Below, piece by piece: positions 7,563 to 15,147 of a stretch of DNA of 64,000 nucleotides; the stretch's first letter is position 1, and each line of letters begins with the position of its first letter. Source of the DNA: Bacteroidales bacterium. Lineage in GTDB: Bacteria; Bacteroidota; Bacteroidia; Bacteroidales; UBA932. A model generated the notes under the pieces. It did no database searches and was not told the origin of the DNA. It saw only the letters and a list, made by a program, of their open reading frames with translations. Where the stretch lies: assembly GCA_017471025.1 (NCBI GenBank), contig JAFUWX010000001.1, positions 1-64,000 on the forward strand, given 5' to 3'. A program made the position numbers and the translations under genes.

Positions 7563-10343
7563 TCACCGGTCACCTTTGTTCAAAGTGCCTTTGAAAGAAG
7601 TTTCTTTACCCAGTCTGTTGAATCTGTAGGATACGGATAACAGGTAATACCGGCCGAATGACGGCGTCCATGTCCGAATGATGGAATCCGGAGTCGTAGA
7701 GATGGAATACCCGGCACCTCTGTTCAGGATGTCATTGGCGGTCAGTGACAAAAAGAGCCTCTTTTTTAAGAAGGACTTTCCTATCAACAGGTTCGCCTCA
7801 TGCATATTGAAAGACGGATACCCGTTCCCGATATAAGACGTATGATGCCAGTTATATTGGGCGACGACTTTCAGCGTCTTCCAAAAATACTTTGTCAACG
7901 AAACACTCAGATTCTCCGTGACAGTATGCAGCCTCAAATCACTCCGGTCTGCGAAAGCGTAGGCATACACTGTGTTGCTGGTCAGCCGTAAAGCCAGATT
8001 TTTGTCCGGTGAATATACAAGACGGAGATGATTGGTCGCACCCGGTTCATGCAGTTGAATTAAAATGTCCGAAGTATATTGCGGGGACGTCTTATACTGA
8101 ACAGTAAAGGTCTCGAAAAGGATCAGCTTCGTCATCTTCTTTCCCCGATTTGACCAATTGAAGGACAGGGATGTGTTAAGCGACGGGTTCGCGTTCTGAT
8201 ATGTATATAGAAAAGCCCCTGCAGGCACCTCTAAATTGCCGTACTCCGGAAGAACGGTTGCGGACGAAAAATATTTCCGGTAGGATACGATACTGTTTAT
8301 GACAAAACGGAACGATGAGGATATGGATAAAAAACCGGATTTTAAGTCCAGTGCCGGGTAAAAACCGAAGGCGGAATTTACAAGATAGGGAGCCTTCAAA
8401 TCAGGATTTCCTGCCCGTAATGACTGAGGAGAAGAATTGTCAATCAACGGTCGGGTTTGTTCCCATGATGGGTATATCCTCTCCGTATCGACGCTGATTT
8501 TCCATTTGTTCGTTTGCCTGAAAAGGAATGATGGCAAAACTGACCAGTATCTTTTGGAAAAAAGTTGATGGGATGCCAAATCTTCCGTGTTCGCAACTTC
8601 CGTTATGTTGAAACTGACAGCCCCGTCAAGACCGCCGGATATCCCTGTACTTCTGTGATACGACAGGGATGCGGTATGGCCCAGCAAATTCCAGTTATGA
8701 TGAAACGTATTGACAGGATCCGGATGAGGGTGCTCTTTGTCAGGAAGAAAATCCATTCCGGCCCGTACTGTCGCTTTTTTCGTTTTGGACAGCGTATATC
8801 CCAGCGAGAGCTCGGAAGAGCAGGATACAGCGTTTTCTATCATCCAGGACAGCGATGGAGAAAACAGCAGCTCGAAACTGTCGGAATTGTCATCCAGATT
8901 CAGATATTGGCGGAACGAAGAAGACTCCAGCGTATCGACGCTGGCGGTCAGCGCATGATGGCGGCCGGCATTTGCCGAAAATAAAGCTGACGGGCGCAAT
9001 CTGTGTTCAGCCCTCCTGTCGCTCCATTGGATGTGAAAGTCTCCGTCCCATCCCTTCGATCCGGTATTTTGCCCCATATCCGTGATAGGATTGTTCTGCC
9101 CCGTGATGCCGCCCCAACGTTTGCGAAAACTCTCAGAATCATGATCTTCGAACCGGATGTGGCCGGAAGAATTGATACTGAAAACGGGGGAATCAGGCAC
9201 GAAGAGAGAGAACGCGACGCTATGGCTGCCGGCGACCGAAGAATTCGAGGATGTATCCGAATAAGACAGTGCCGGTGAGGATTCTGATGAATAATAATCA
9301 GACAGGGTATGGGAGAAAGTGTCGGTATGAGTCCGGTCATAGGAGTACCGGAGGCTGAAATGATTGCCCCTGTACCTGTTCCCCCAGTATTTTTGTATTC
9401 CGACTCCTGCATGGATGGCATCCTTGCGATCATGAAGGGCGCCGGAGGGAACGCCTGTCAGGCTTTGCAGATTTGAGCCATATCCCAGATTATTGGCATA
9501 TAGGTTCGCATCTGCAAGGAACTTTTCCGAGAAGAAATTGGCCGTGATCCCTCCGGCATACCTGGGCTGAAGATTGCCGTCGGCATTCTTATGGGCATCC
9601 GCTCCACCTTGTGCCATCGCGTAGATATCCGCTGCGTTTATGACGGGTTCCCGGGTTCGGACATCCAACACCTTTTCCTTCCTCGGAGCCCGGTACCCGT
9701 TGAGCACATCTTCTTTTGAATCCTCTTGATAGACCTTTATCTGCGTGACGTCTCCTGCCAGCATGTGATTAAAGGCATTTACCGGAGCATCGCCGAAAAC
9801 AAGCATGCCATTGACATACGTCCGGGCCACCTTCCCGCCATTGTGATATATCTCATTGCGGCGTACTTCAAACCCCGGCATCCGCTGAAGCAGTTCCATC
9901 GCATTTTCTTCCTCTGCCACTCTTGCGGCAGCCGCATAATAGACCGTGGTATCACCCACTTGCTTCATCACGGGGATGTCGGCCTTGACGACGGCGGCAT
10001 CCAAATTTTTCGTAGTCAACTGCACATAAACAATATTGTCCCCTTTCTCGAATGTATAGGAATGCCGGAAACTTTCATAGCCAATACTATTGATTTCCAG
10101 GAAATATTCCCCCGGGCGGATTCCTTTGAAGACGAATCCATGTTCTTTTATGCCGGTCAGTGTTTTCAAGGTATCTGCCTGGCCCACCAGAAAGACTTCG
10201 GCGACAAATAACGGATTGTAGTCCTTCTCCGGAAGCTGCACAAACCCATAAATACTTGCTCTCTCCTTCTCCTGCGCATAAGAAAAGAAGGCTCCGCATA
10301 TCATAAATACGGAGCATAGCGTGATATACAATCCCTTTCTCAT
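7563..10343 (-). CDS. TonB-receptor-like outer membrane beta-barrel family protein
   Basis: A 926-aa protein with a Sec signal peptide ending near FSYAQ. Residues about 30-115 form a carboxypeptidase-regulatory-like or CNA-B-type domain (FKGIRPGEYFLEINSIGY). A plug-like region follows (MELLQRMPGFEVRRNEIYHNGG) and then a long C-terminal beta-barrel as in the OMP_b-brl_3 group. Such proteins are orphan, TonB-receptor-like outer membrane proteins without a SusD partner; their cargo is mostly unknown. The gene is visibly less GC-rich than its neighbours and has many AT-ending codons, is flanked on its 3' side by the palindromic repeat, and has an AT-rich upstream region, which together suggest horizontal acquisition. 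Its expression may depend on the leader at 10395-10531. Confidence 0.85.
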   Translation of the reverse strand: MRKGLYITLCSVFMICGAFFSYAQEKERASIYGFVQLPEKDYNPLFVAEVFLVGQADTLKTLTGIKEHGFVFKGIRPGEYFLEINSIGYESFRHSYTFEKGDNIVYVQLTTKNLDAAVVKADIPVMKQVGDTTVYYAAAARVAEEENAMELLQRMPGFEVRRNEIYHNGGKVARTYVNGMLVFGDAPVNAFNHMLAGDVTQIKVYQEDSKEDVLNGYRAPRKEKVLDVRTREPVINAADIYAMAQGGADAHKNADGNLQPRYAGGITANFFSEKFLADANLYANNLGYGSNLQSLTGVPSGALHDRKDAIHAGVGIQKYWGNRYRGNHFSLRYSYDRTHTDTFSHTLSDYYSSESSPALSYSDTSSNSSVAGSHSVAFSLFVPDSPVFSINSSGHIRFEDHDSESFRKRWGGITGQNNPITDMGQNTGSKGWDGDFHIQWSDRRAEHRLRPSALFSANAGRHHALTASVDTLESSSFRQYLNLDDNSDSFELLFSPSLSWMIENAVSCSSELSLGYTLSKTKKATVRAGMDFLPDKEHPHPDPVNTFHHNWNLLGHTASLSYHRSTGISGGLDGAVSFNITEVANTEDLASHQLFSKRYWSVLPSFLFRQTNKWKISVDTERIYPSWEQTRPLIDNSSPQSLRAGNPDLKAPYLVNSAFGFYPALDLKSGFLSISSSFRFVINSIVSYRKYFSSATVLPEYGNLEVPAGAFLYTYQNANPSLNTSLSFNWSNRGKKMTKLILFETFTVQYKTSPQYTSDILIQLHEPGATNHLRLVYSPDKNLALRLTSNTVYAYAFADRSDLRLHTVTENLSVSLTKYFWKTLKVVAQYNWHHTSYIGNGYPSFNMHEANLLIGKSFLKKRLFLSLTANDILNRGAGYSISTTPDSIIRTWTPSFGRYYLLSVSYRFNRLGKETSFKGTLNKGDR

Positions 10344-10366
10344 GCGTTATAGTCATCAGTTAGCAG

Positions 10367-10374
10367 CAAATATA
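10367..10374 (-). promoter_or_regulatory. -7 box (TATATTTG) upstream of the beta-barrel gene
   Basis: On the minus strand this reads TATATTTG, 23 bp before the ATG at 10343. A possible TTTG partner (10389-10392) is only 14 bp away instead of 19-21, so this may be a weak promoter. It lies downstream of the twin terminators at 10390-10447. Confidence 0.45.
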
Positions 10375-10394
10375 AACAATGCAGGACACAAAAA

Positions 10395-10495
10395 AAAGCG
10401 ACGGCCAGAAAAAAAGATAGGCCGTAGCTTTCCCCAAAACTACGGCCCGTATAAAACGAACTTAACAAATAGACATGAAAAAACTTCAAATGTCC
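10395..10495 (-). ncRNA. Candidate small RNA or attenuated leader
   Basis: A canonical promoter on the minus strand (10500-10531) faces two overlapping intrinsic terminators within about 100 bp and no convincing ORF. Hairpin 1 pairs GGCCGTAG (10447 to 10440) with CTACGGCC (10427 to 10420) and is followed by seven U residues (10415-10409). Hairpin 2 reuses part of that second arm: ACGGCC (10425-10420) pairs with GGCCGT (10406-10401), followed by eight U residues (10397-10390). The two hairpins are mutually exclusive. Either a short stable RNA is made, or this is an attenuator in the leader of the beta-barrel gene whose ATG is at 10343. The 5' end is estimated from the -7 box. Confidence 0.5.
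10409..10447 (-). terminator. Intrinsic terminator (8-bp stem, U7)
   Basis: On the minus strand there is a perfect 8-bp GC-rich stem with a 12-nt loop, then TATC and seven T residues. An alternative hairpin with its own T8 tract follows immediately (10390-10425). Confidence 0.7.
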
Positions 10496-10499
10496 ACTG

Positions 10500-10531
10500 C
10501 AAAGGTACGGCGATTAAACCGTTTTTCCAAA
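10500..10531 (-). promoter_or_regulatory. Canonical promoter TTTG-N20-TACCTTTG
   Basis: On the minus strand, -33 TTTG is at 10531-10528 and -7 TACCTTTG at 10507-10500, with 20 bp between them, which is the optimal Bacteroidota spacing. It reads toward the twin terminators and the beta-barrel gene. Confidence 0.65.
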
Positions 10532-10765
10532 TTAAATTGTAATAATTCTTCCGAAAAATTTGCTAATCAGTTAACTTTTCGGCCTATTATTCCTTGAAAT
10601 TTTTAGTTATCCGTTGAAAGACAGGCGGTTTTGATTTTATATGATTAGATAGAAAATAATCCTTTTGGGACGAAAATATTTTTTGTCGGGCGCGGGGCAG
10701 CCGGCCGTCCCGGGCATGAGCGGATGACCGAAAAGAAGAAAAATGCAACCTTTCTCGGAAAGATT
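10532..10765. other. AT-rich intergenic stretch without a recognised gene
   Basis: This is the middle of the 498-bp gap between the divergent beta-barrel gene (ATG at 10343) and the AraC gene (ATG at 10842). It holds an inverted repeat CCGAAAA (10551-10557) with TTTTCGG (10576-10582), which could be an operator, and a short GC-rich block near 10687-10720. No ORF with family resemblance, tRNA or other RNA gene was seen. Confidence 0.5.
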
Positions 10766-10796
10766 ATTGAAAAATCCGACCAAATGATTATTTTTG
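10766..10796 (+). promoter_or_regulatory. Promoter ATTG-N19-TATTTTTG for the AraC gene
   Basis: The -33-like ATTG (10766-10769) is 19 bp from -7 TATTTTTG (10789-10796). The ATG of the AraC-family gene follows at 10842. Confidence 0.55.
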
Positions 10797-10841
10797 CAGA
10801 TAACTGTGATAAATATTTCGCCATAATCCGACCCTTTGAAC

Positions 10842-11753
10842 ATGCACGAGACTTTACAGACCATCAACATCGAACAATTCCGTTCTTTGTTTCCAGGAAA
10901 ACATGACGCCTCCCTGGGCAATGATTTCTTTCTGACGGACATCCGGTACAGCGACGCGCTCCAGATCCTGCAGCATCCTTTCCGCTTCGACGGATACATC
11001 GGCATGTTTTGCATCGAGGGCAGCATCTCGGTGGAAATCAACATGAAGAGCTACCTGGTGCAGCCTAACAGCTTCATGGTCAGCGTGCCGGGCTATATCC
11101 TCCGTGTCAGCAAGACTTCCGAAGTGGACCTCGACCGGCTTCATGTCGTCATCCTGGCTATGTCCACGGACTATATGCCGGCCATCCGCCTGGACGTAAA
11201 CAAGCTGTTCAACGAGGGGATGAGCGTGATGGACACGCCCGTCGTCACCCTCAACCAGTCTGAATATCTCCTGGGCGAGAAATATATGGAACTGACCAAG
11301 GATATCCTGGCCTCGGACCTGGTCGATAAACGCGATATCCTCGGGCATCTGATCGCCTCGGTGATGCATGTCTTTACGGCGATCTGGTCCCGGGAAATAT
11401 CCCAAGCGCGGGAGACAGGCAAAAAGAACGGCGGGCGGAACAAGCAGATCCTGGAGCAGTTCCTGAAACTGGTGTCCGAATACCACACCACCTACCGGAA
11501 CATGGCCTTCTACGCCGACAGGATGTGCCTGACGCCCAAGTATTTATCGAAGCTCATCAAACAAGCCAGCGGGCGCTCCGCCCCCGATTGGATTGACGCG
11601 TTCGTCATCCTCGAAGCGAAGCACCTGCTCAAATACTCCGATATTACGATCAAGGAAATCGTCTTCCGGCTCCACTTCCCCAACCAGAGTGTGTTCTATA
11701 AATTCTTCAAAGCACACACCGGCATGACTCCGAGTGAATACCGGAATTCCTAA
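10842..11753 (+). CDS. AraC family transcriptional regulator
   Basis: A 303-aa cytoplasmic regulator. The ATG at 10842 is chosen over an in-frame TTG two codons upstream. The N-terminal part (about 1-170) is a cupin-like ligand-binding domain with the AraC-type GYIGMFCIEGSISVEIN strand pattern. The C-terminal part (about 200-303) holds two helix-turn-helix units: FYADRMCLTPKYLSKLIKQASG in the first and ITIKEIVFRLHFPNQSVFYKFFK in the second, ending with the family's TGMTPSEYR. It has its own promoter and is divergent from the beta-barrel gene across a 500-bp regulatory region, so that gene is a possible target. A GC-rich terminator follows. The ligand is unknown. Confidence 0.92.
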   Translation: MHETLQTINIEQFRSLFPGKHDASLGNDFFLTDIRYSDALQILQHPFRFDGYIGMFCIEGSISVEINMKSYLVQPNSFMVSVPGYILRVSKTSEVDLDRLHVVILAMSTDYMPAIRLDVNKLFNEGMSVMDTPVVTLNQSEYLLGEKYMELTKDILASDLVDKRDILGHLIASVMHVFTAIWSREISQARETGKKNGGRNKQILEQFLKLVSEYHTTYRNMAFYADRMCLTPKYLSKLIKQASGRSAPDWIDAFVILEAKHLLKYSDITIKEIVFRLHFPNQSVFYKFFKAHTGMTPSEYRNS

Positions 11754-11780
11754 AGGCGGGCGTAAATGAAGATAAGAAAT

Positions 11781-11809
11781 GCGGGGCAACCGGAATCCGG
11801 CTGCCCCGC
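11781..11809. terminator. Bidirectional terminator between convergent genes
   Basis: GCGGGGCA...TGCCCCGC encloses an inner CCGG-centred stem, forming a long GC-rich hairpin. An A-rich flank on the left and TTTC on the right suit termination of both the AraC gene (plus) and the acyl-CoA synthetase gene (minus). Confidence 0.8.
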
Positions 11810-11829
11810 TTTCATAATCAAGCCCCCCC

Positions 11830-13752
11830 TTAGGCGATGGACGCCATGTTCTTGGGGTTGTACAGGTCTTTGCCTTCCGGCGTATAGCAGTAAGCGATAC
11901 GGTCGGCATAGTGCTCCTCGACCTTGCCGCGCACGATCTTGGACGTGGAGTTGACCATCTTGTTGGCAATCGTGAACGGCTCGTCGCAGACGACGACGGC
12001 TGCAGGAAGCCAGCGCTCCGGGAAGAGACCGGCATGGGAACCACCCCGCTTGTAGGTATTGATTTCTTCCTGTATCTTCGTCAGCATCAGCTTCTTACCT
12101 TCGTCGGTAGCCGGATCGACACCCTTGGTCTTGGCATATTCGCGAAGCGCATCCTTGTCCGGAACCACGAGCACCATCGTGTAAGGGTCCTGGTTGTTGT
12201 GGAGGACCACCTGGTTGATGTACTTGGACACGGCGGTGAGGCTGTCTTCGAAGCCTTCCGGGCTGTATTTCTCACCGTCTGCGGAAATCAGCAGGGATTT
12301 GAAACGGCCCACGACATAGAGATAATCCGTATCGAAGGGGCAGATATAGCCCATGTCGCCGGTATGCAGCCAGCCGTCCACCACGGTGTCGGCCGTCGCC
12401 TTGGGATTCTTCCAGTAGCCGGCCATCACGTTTTCGCCCCGGACGACGATTTCGCCCTTCTCTCCGATGGGGACCTCATTGCCGTCCGCGTCGCAGATCT
12501 TGCAGTCCATCGGCTTGACGATACGGCCGGAAGAGCCGAAGATGGCGTGGCCGGTGGAGTTGGCGCAGATGATCGGCGTCGCCTCGGACAGGCCGTATCC
12601 CTGGAAGACCGGCATGCCGACCGCGCAGAAATACTTCTGGAGGTTGATGTCCAGCAGGGCACCGCCGCCCACGAAGAACATCATGCGGCCGCCGAAACTT
12701 TCGCGGACATTCTTGAAGATGAGCTTGTCGAAAAGGGACATCAGCGGCTTGCGCCACAGCTGGAGGAAGCCGCCGCGGTTGTAATACTCCTTGTTATACT
12801 TGATGGCATTGTTGAGGGCGAAGTTGTACAGCTTCTGTACAAACGGGCCCTTGGCTTTGATGCCGCTTTCGATATTCTTCTTGAAGTTGTTGGACAGGGC
12901 CGGGACGGAGAGCATCACGTGCGGACGGGTCTCGCGGATGGACATCGGGATGTTCTTCAGCGTCGCCAGGGAGGTCTTGCCGGAAGGGACGAAGGCCATG
13001 TTGGCGCCGTACATCATCAGGGTGTACATACCGGCCACATGGGCGAAGCAGTGGTCCAGCGGCAGGATGATGAGCATCGTCGAGTTTTCCGGGATGTTGA
13101 TGACGGAACTGCCCTGCTCCACGTTGGCGGTATAGTTGCGGTGGGTCAGCAGGATGCCCTTCGGGTCGGCCGTCGTACCGGAGGTGTAGCTGATGTTGGC
13201 ATAGTCGTCCGGACCGACGGATTTGTAACGGGCCTCGAAGAGGTCGCGGTGCTCGCGGAGGTAGCCGTCGCCCATCTTCTGGATTTCCGACATCCGGATC
13301 TCATTGTCATTCAGGCTTTCCAGGTCATAGAACGCGTCATCGAACACGATGACCTTGCGGACCTCGGGGCACTGGTCGATGATCTTGCGGATCTTGGGCA
13401 GCTGGTAGGCGGAGGTCATGATCCACTTGGAATCCGAGTGGTTGATGCGGAAGACCAGGTCCTGGCCGTCACCGAGGTTGACGGAGAGCGGGACATCGGT
13501 CATGCCGGCATACATGGCGCCCAGTTCGGCAAGGACCCACATGGTACGGCCTTCGGACAGGAGCGCGATCTTGTCGCCTTTCTCCACGCCGAGGGCCATC
13601 AGGCCGGCGCCGATCCGGTAGGTTTCTTCTCTGGTCTGGCGGAAAGTCGTATCCACCCAGACATCCTTGGGCTTTTCGCGGAGATAAACATGGTCGGGGA
13701 ACTTCCGCGTGTACTTTTCTACAAAATCAATAATTGTCAGTCTTTCGGCCAT
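11830..13752 (-). CDS. Long-chain acyl-CoA synthetase (AMP-binding)
   Basis: A 640-aa member of the adenylate-forming superfamily that activates fatty acids to acyl-CoA through an acyl-AMP. The phosphate-binding loop YTSGTTADPKG is at residues 189-199. GYGLSEATPII and the hinge motif GWLHTGDMG with the downstream YVVGRFK segment are present. The C-terminal catalytic lysine region lies in the final fifth. Length and sequence fit the FadD15-like group that also occurs in Bacteroidota. It follows a deoxynucleoside kinase gene by 39 bp and probably is the last gene of that transcription unit. There is no signal peptide, so it is expected to act at the inner face of the membrane. Chain-length preference cannot be judged. 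Confidence 0.92.
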   Translation of the reverse strand: MAERLTIIDFVEKYTRKFPDHVYLREKPKDVWVDTTFRQTREETYRIGAGLMALGVEKGDKIALLSEGRTMWVLAELGAMYAGMTDVPLSVNLGDGQDLVFRINHSDSKWIMTSAYQLPKIRKIIDQCPEVRKVIVFDDAFYDLESLNDNEIRMSEIQKMGDGYLREHRDLFEARYKSVGPDDYANISYTSGTTADPKGILLTHRNYTANVEQGSSVINIPENSTMLIILPLDHCFAHVAGMYTLMMYGANMAFVPSGKTSLATLKNIPMSIRETRPHVMLSVPALSNNFKKNIESGIKAKGPFVQKLYNFALNNAIKYNKEYYNRGGFLQLWRKPLMSLFDKLIFKNVRESFGGRMMFFVGGGALLDINLQKYFCAVGMPVFQGYGLSEATPIICANSTGHAIFGSSGRIVKPMDCKICDADGNEVPIGEKGEIVVRGENVMAGYWKNPKATADTVVDGWLHTGDMGYICPFDTDYLYVVGRFKSLLISADGEKYSPEGFEDSLTAVSKYINQVVLHNNQDPYTMVLVVPDKDALREYAKTKGVDPATDEGKKLMLTKIQEEINTYKRGGSHAGLFPERWLPAAVVVCDEPFTIANKMVNSTSKIVRGKVEEHYADRIAYCYTPEGKDLYNPKNMASIA

Positions 13753-13791
13753 AATGCATGGGTTTGCGGGGATGTGCCGTCCCCTGATTCG

Positions 13792-14412
13792 TTATTGCTG
13801 GGGAAAAAGTCCAAAAAGTTCGTTGTCAATCATTTCCGTAACCTTGGCGAAATCTTCTTCGCGGTTGCCGAATTTAATCGTATCGGCATCTATTACAAGA
13901 AGTTTGCCATCGTAGTCCTTGATCCAGTTTTCGTAGCGCTCGTTCAGGCCGGTCAGGTAGTCGATGCGGATACCTTTTTCGTATTCGCGACCCCGTTTCT
14001 GAATCTGGGCCACCAGGTTGGGGATGCTGCTTTTGAGGTATATCAACAGGTCCGGCTTGTTGACCAGGGACATCATGAGGTCGAACAGGTCGGAATAATT
14101 CTCGAAATCGCGGGTGCTCATCAGCCCCATTCCGTGCAGGTTCGGAGCGAAGATGCGGGCATCCTCGTAAATGGTGCGGTCCTGGATAATCACTTCCTTG
14201 CACTTGGAAATCTCGACGACATCCTTGAACCGTTTGTTCAGGAAATAAATCTGGAGGTTGAAGGACCAGCGTTCCATATCCTCGTAGAAATCAGCCAGAT
14301 ACGGATTATAGTCCACGGATTCGAAACGCGGTGTCCAGCCGTAATGGGCGGCCAGCATCTTGGTCAGGGTCGTTTTCCCGCTACCAATATTTCCTGCTAT
14401 TGCGATATGCAT
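13792..14412 (-). CDS. Deoxynucleoside kinase (dNK family), copy 1
   Basis: A 206-aa salvage kinase that phosphorylates deoxynucleosides at the 5' position. The P-loop GNIGSGKT is at residues 7-14. The substrate-site motif is DRTIYED, where characterised dAK/dGK enzymes usually have DRS. The lid segment QKRGREYE is present near residues 145-155. It is closely related in sequence to the next gene upstream (14497-15120) along its entire length, so the two are a tandem duplication. In Lactobacillus and Bacillus the adjacent dAK and dGK genes encode enzymes of different specificity, and in Lactobacillus they form a heterodimer; the same may hold here. Its own -7 box lies in the 84-bp gap. Confidence 0.9.
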   Translation of the reverse strand: MHIAIAGNIGSGKTTLTKMLAAHYGWTPRFESVDYNPYLADFYEDMERWSFNLQIYFLNKRFKDVVEISKCKEVIIQDRTIYEDARIFAPNLHGMGLMSTRDFENYSDLFDLMMSLVNKPDLLIYLKSSIPNLVAQIQKRGREYEKGIRIDYLTGLNERYENWIKDYDGKLLVIDADTIKFGNREEDFAKVTEMIDNELFGLFPQQ

Positions 14413-14435
14413 GACGATTCTTTTTGTTCAACTTG

Positions 14436-14443
14436 CAAAGATA
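14436..14443 (-). promoter_or_regulatory. -7 box (TATCTTTG) before deoxynucleoside kinase 1
   Basis: The minus-strand TATCTTTG lies 24 bp before the ATG at 14412, in the gap between the two paralogous kinases. This suggests that the downstream copy has its own promoter in addition to any read-through. Confidence 0.5.
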
Positions 14444-14496
14444 CGAAACTTTTTGGAAATCGGCATCTTCCCGGCGGAAAGTGTCGGAACCCCCGC

Positions 14497-15120
14497 TCAC
14501 TGCCCCGGGAACAGGCCGTACAACTCTGCATCAATCTGTTCGGTGATGTAGGCGAAATCTTCCGGCCGGTTCTGGAAATCCAGCTCGTCCCCTTCCAGGA
14601 TCAGCACCCGGCCGGGATAGTCCTCGCCGATGAATTTCTCGTACCGGTCGTTCAGGCCCTTGAGGTATTCGAGGCTGATGCTCTGCTCGTAGTCGCGGCC
14701 ACGCTTCTGGATCTGGGACACCAGGTGCGGGATGCTGCTGCGGATATAGATCAGCAGGTCAGGGGCTTTCACCAGCGACATCATCGCCTTGAAGAGATTC
14801 ATGTAGGTATTGAAATCCCGTTCCGAGAGGTTGCCCATCGCGTAGTTGTTGGCGACGAAGATATACACACCCTCGAAGATGGTCCTGTCCTGGATGACGG
14901 TCTTGCGGCTGCGGGCGATTTCCAGCACATCCTGGAAACGCTGCTCCAGGAAATAGACTTCCAGGTTGAAAGACCACCGTTTGATGTCCTTGTAATAGTC
15001 TTCCAGATAAGGGTTATAGGTGACGGACTCGTATTTGGGCGTCCATCCGTAATGTTCGGCCAGCATGCGCGTGAGCGTCGTCTTGCCGCTGCCGATATTT
15101 CCAGCGATTCCGATATGCAT
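14497..15120 (-). CDS. Deoxynucleoside kinase (dNK family), copy 2
   Basis: A 207-aa paralogue of the 13792-14412 product, colinear over its whole length, with P-loop GNIGSGKT (7-14), DRTIFEG in place of DRTIYED, and QKRGRDYE in the lid region. Divergence in the DRT-adjacent residues (FEG against YED) is in the part of the active site that reads the base, so the two may have different purine or pyrimidine preference. It starts 27 bp after the nucleoside kinase gene and is probably co-transcribed with it and with uvrA. It acts in the cytoplasm in dNTP salvage. Confidence 0.9.
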   Translation of the reverse strand: MHIGIAGNIGSGKTTLTRMLAEHYGWTPKYESVTYNPYLEDYYKDIKRWSFNLEVYFLEQRFQDVLEIARSRKTVIQDRTIFEGVYIFVANNYAMGNLSERDFNTYMNLFKAMMSLVKAPDLLIYIRSSIPHLVSQIQKRGRDYEQSISLEYLKGLNDRYEKFIGEDYPGRVLILEGDELDFQNRPEDFAYITEQIDAELYGLFPGQ

Positions 15121-15147
15121 GATCGTTCCGTTTTATGTATCAAAACC

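Noticed and set aside
10724..10906. Plus-strand short frame over the AraC promoter
   Set aside because: It overlaps the AraC gene in another frame and shows no family resemblance; the promoter at 10766 lies inside it.
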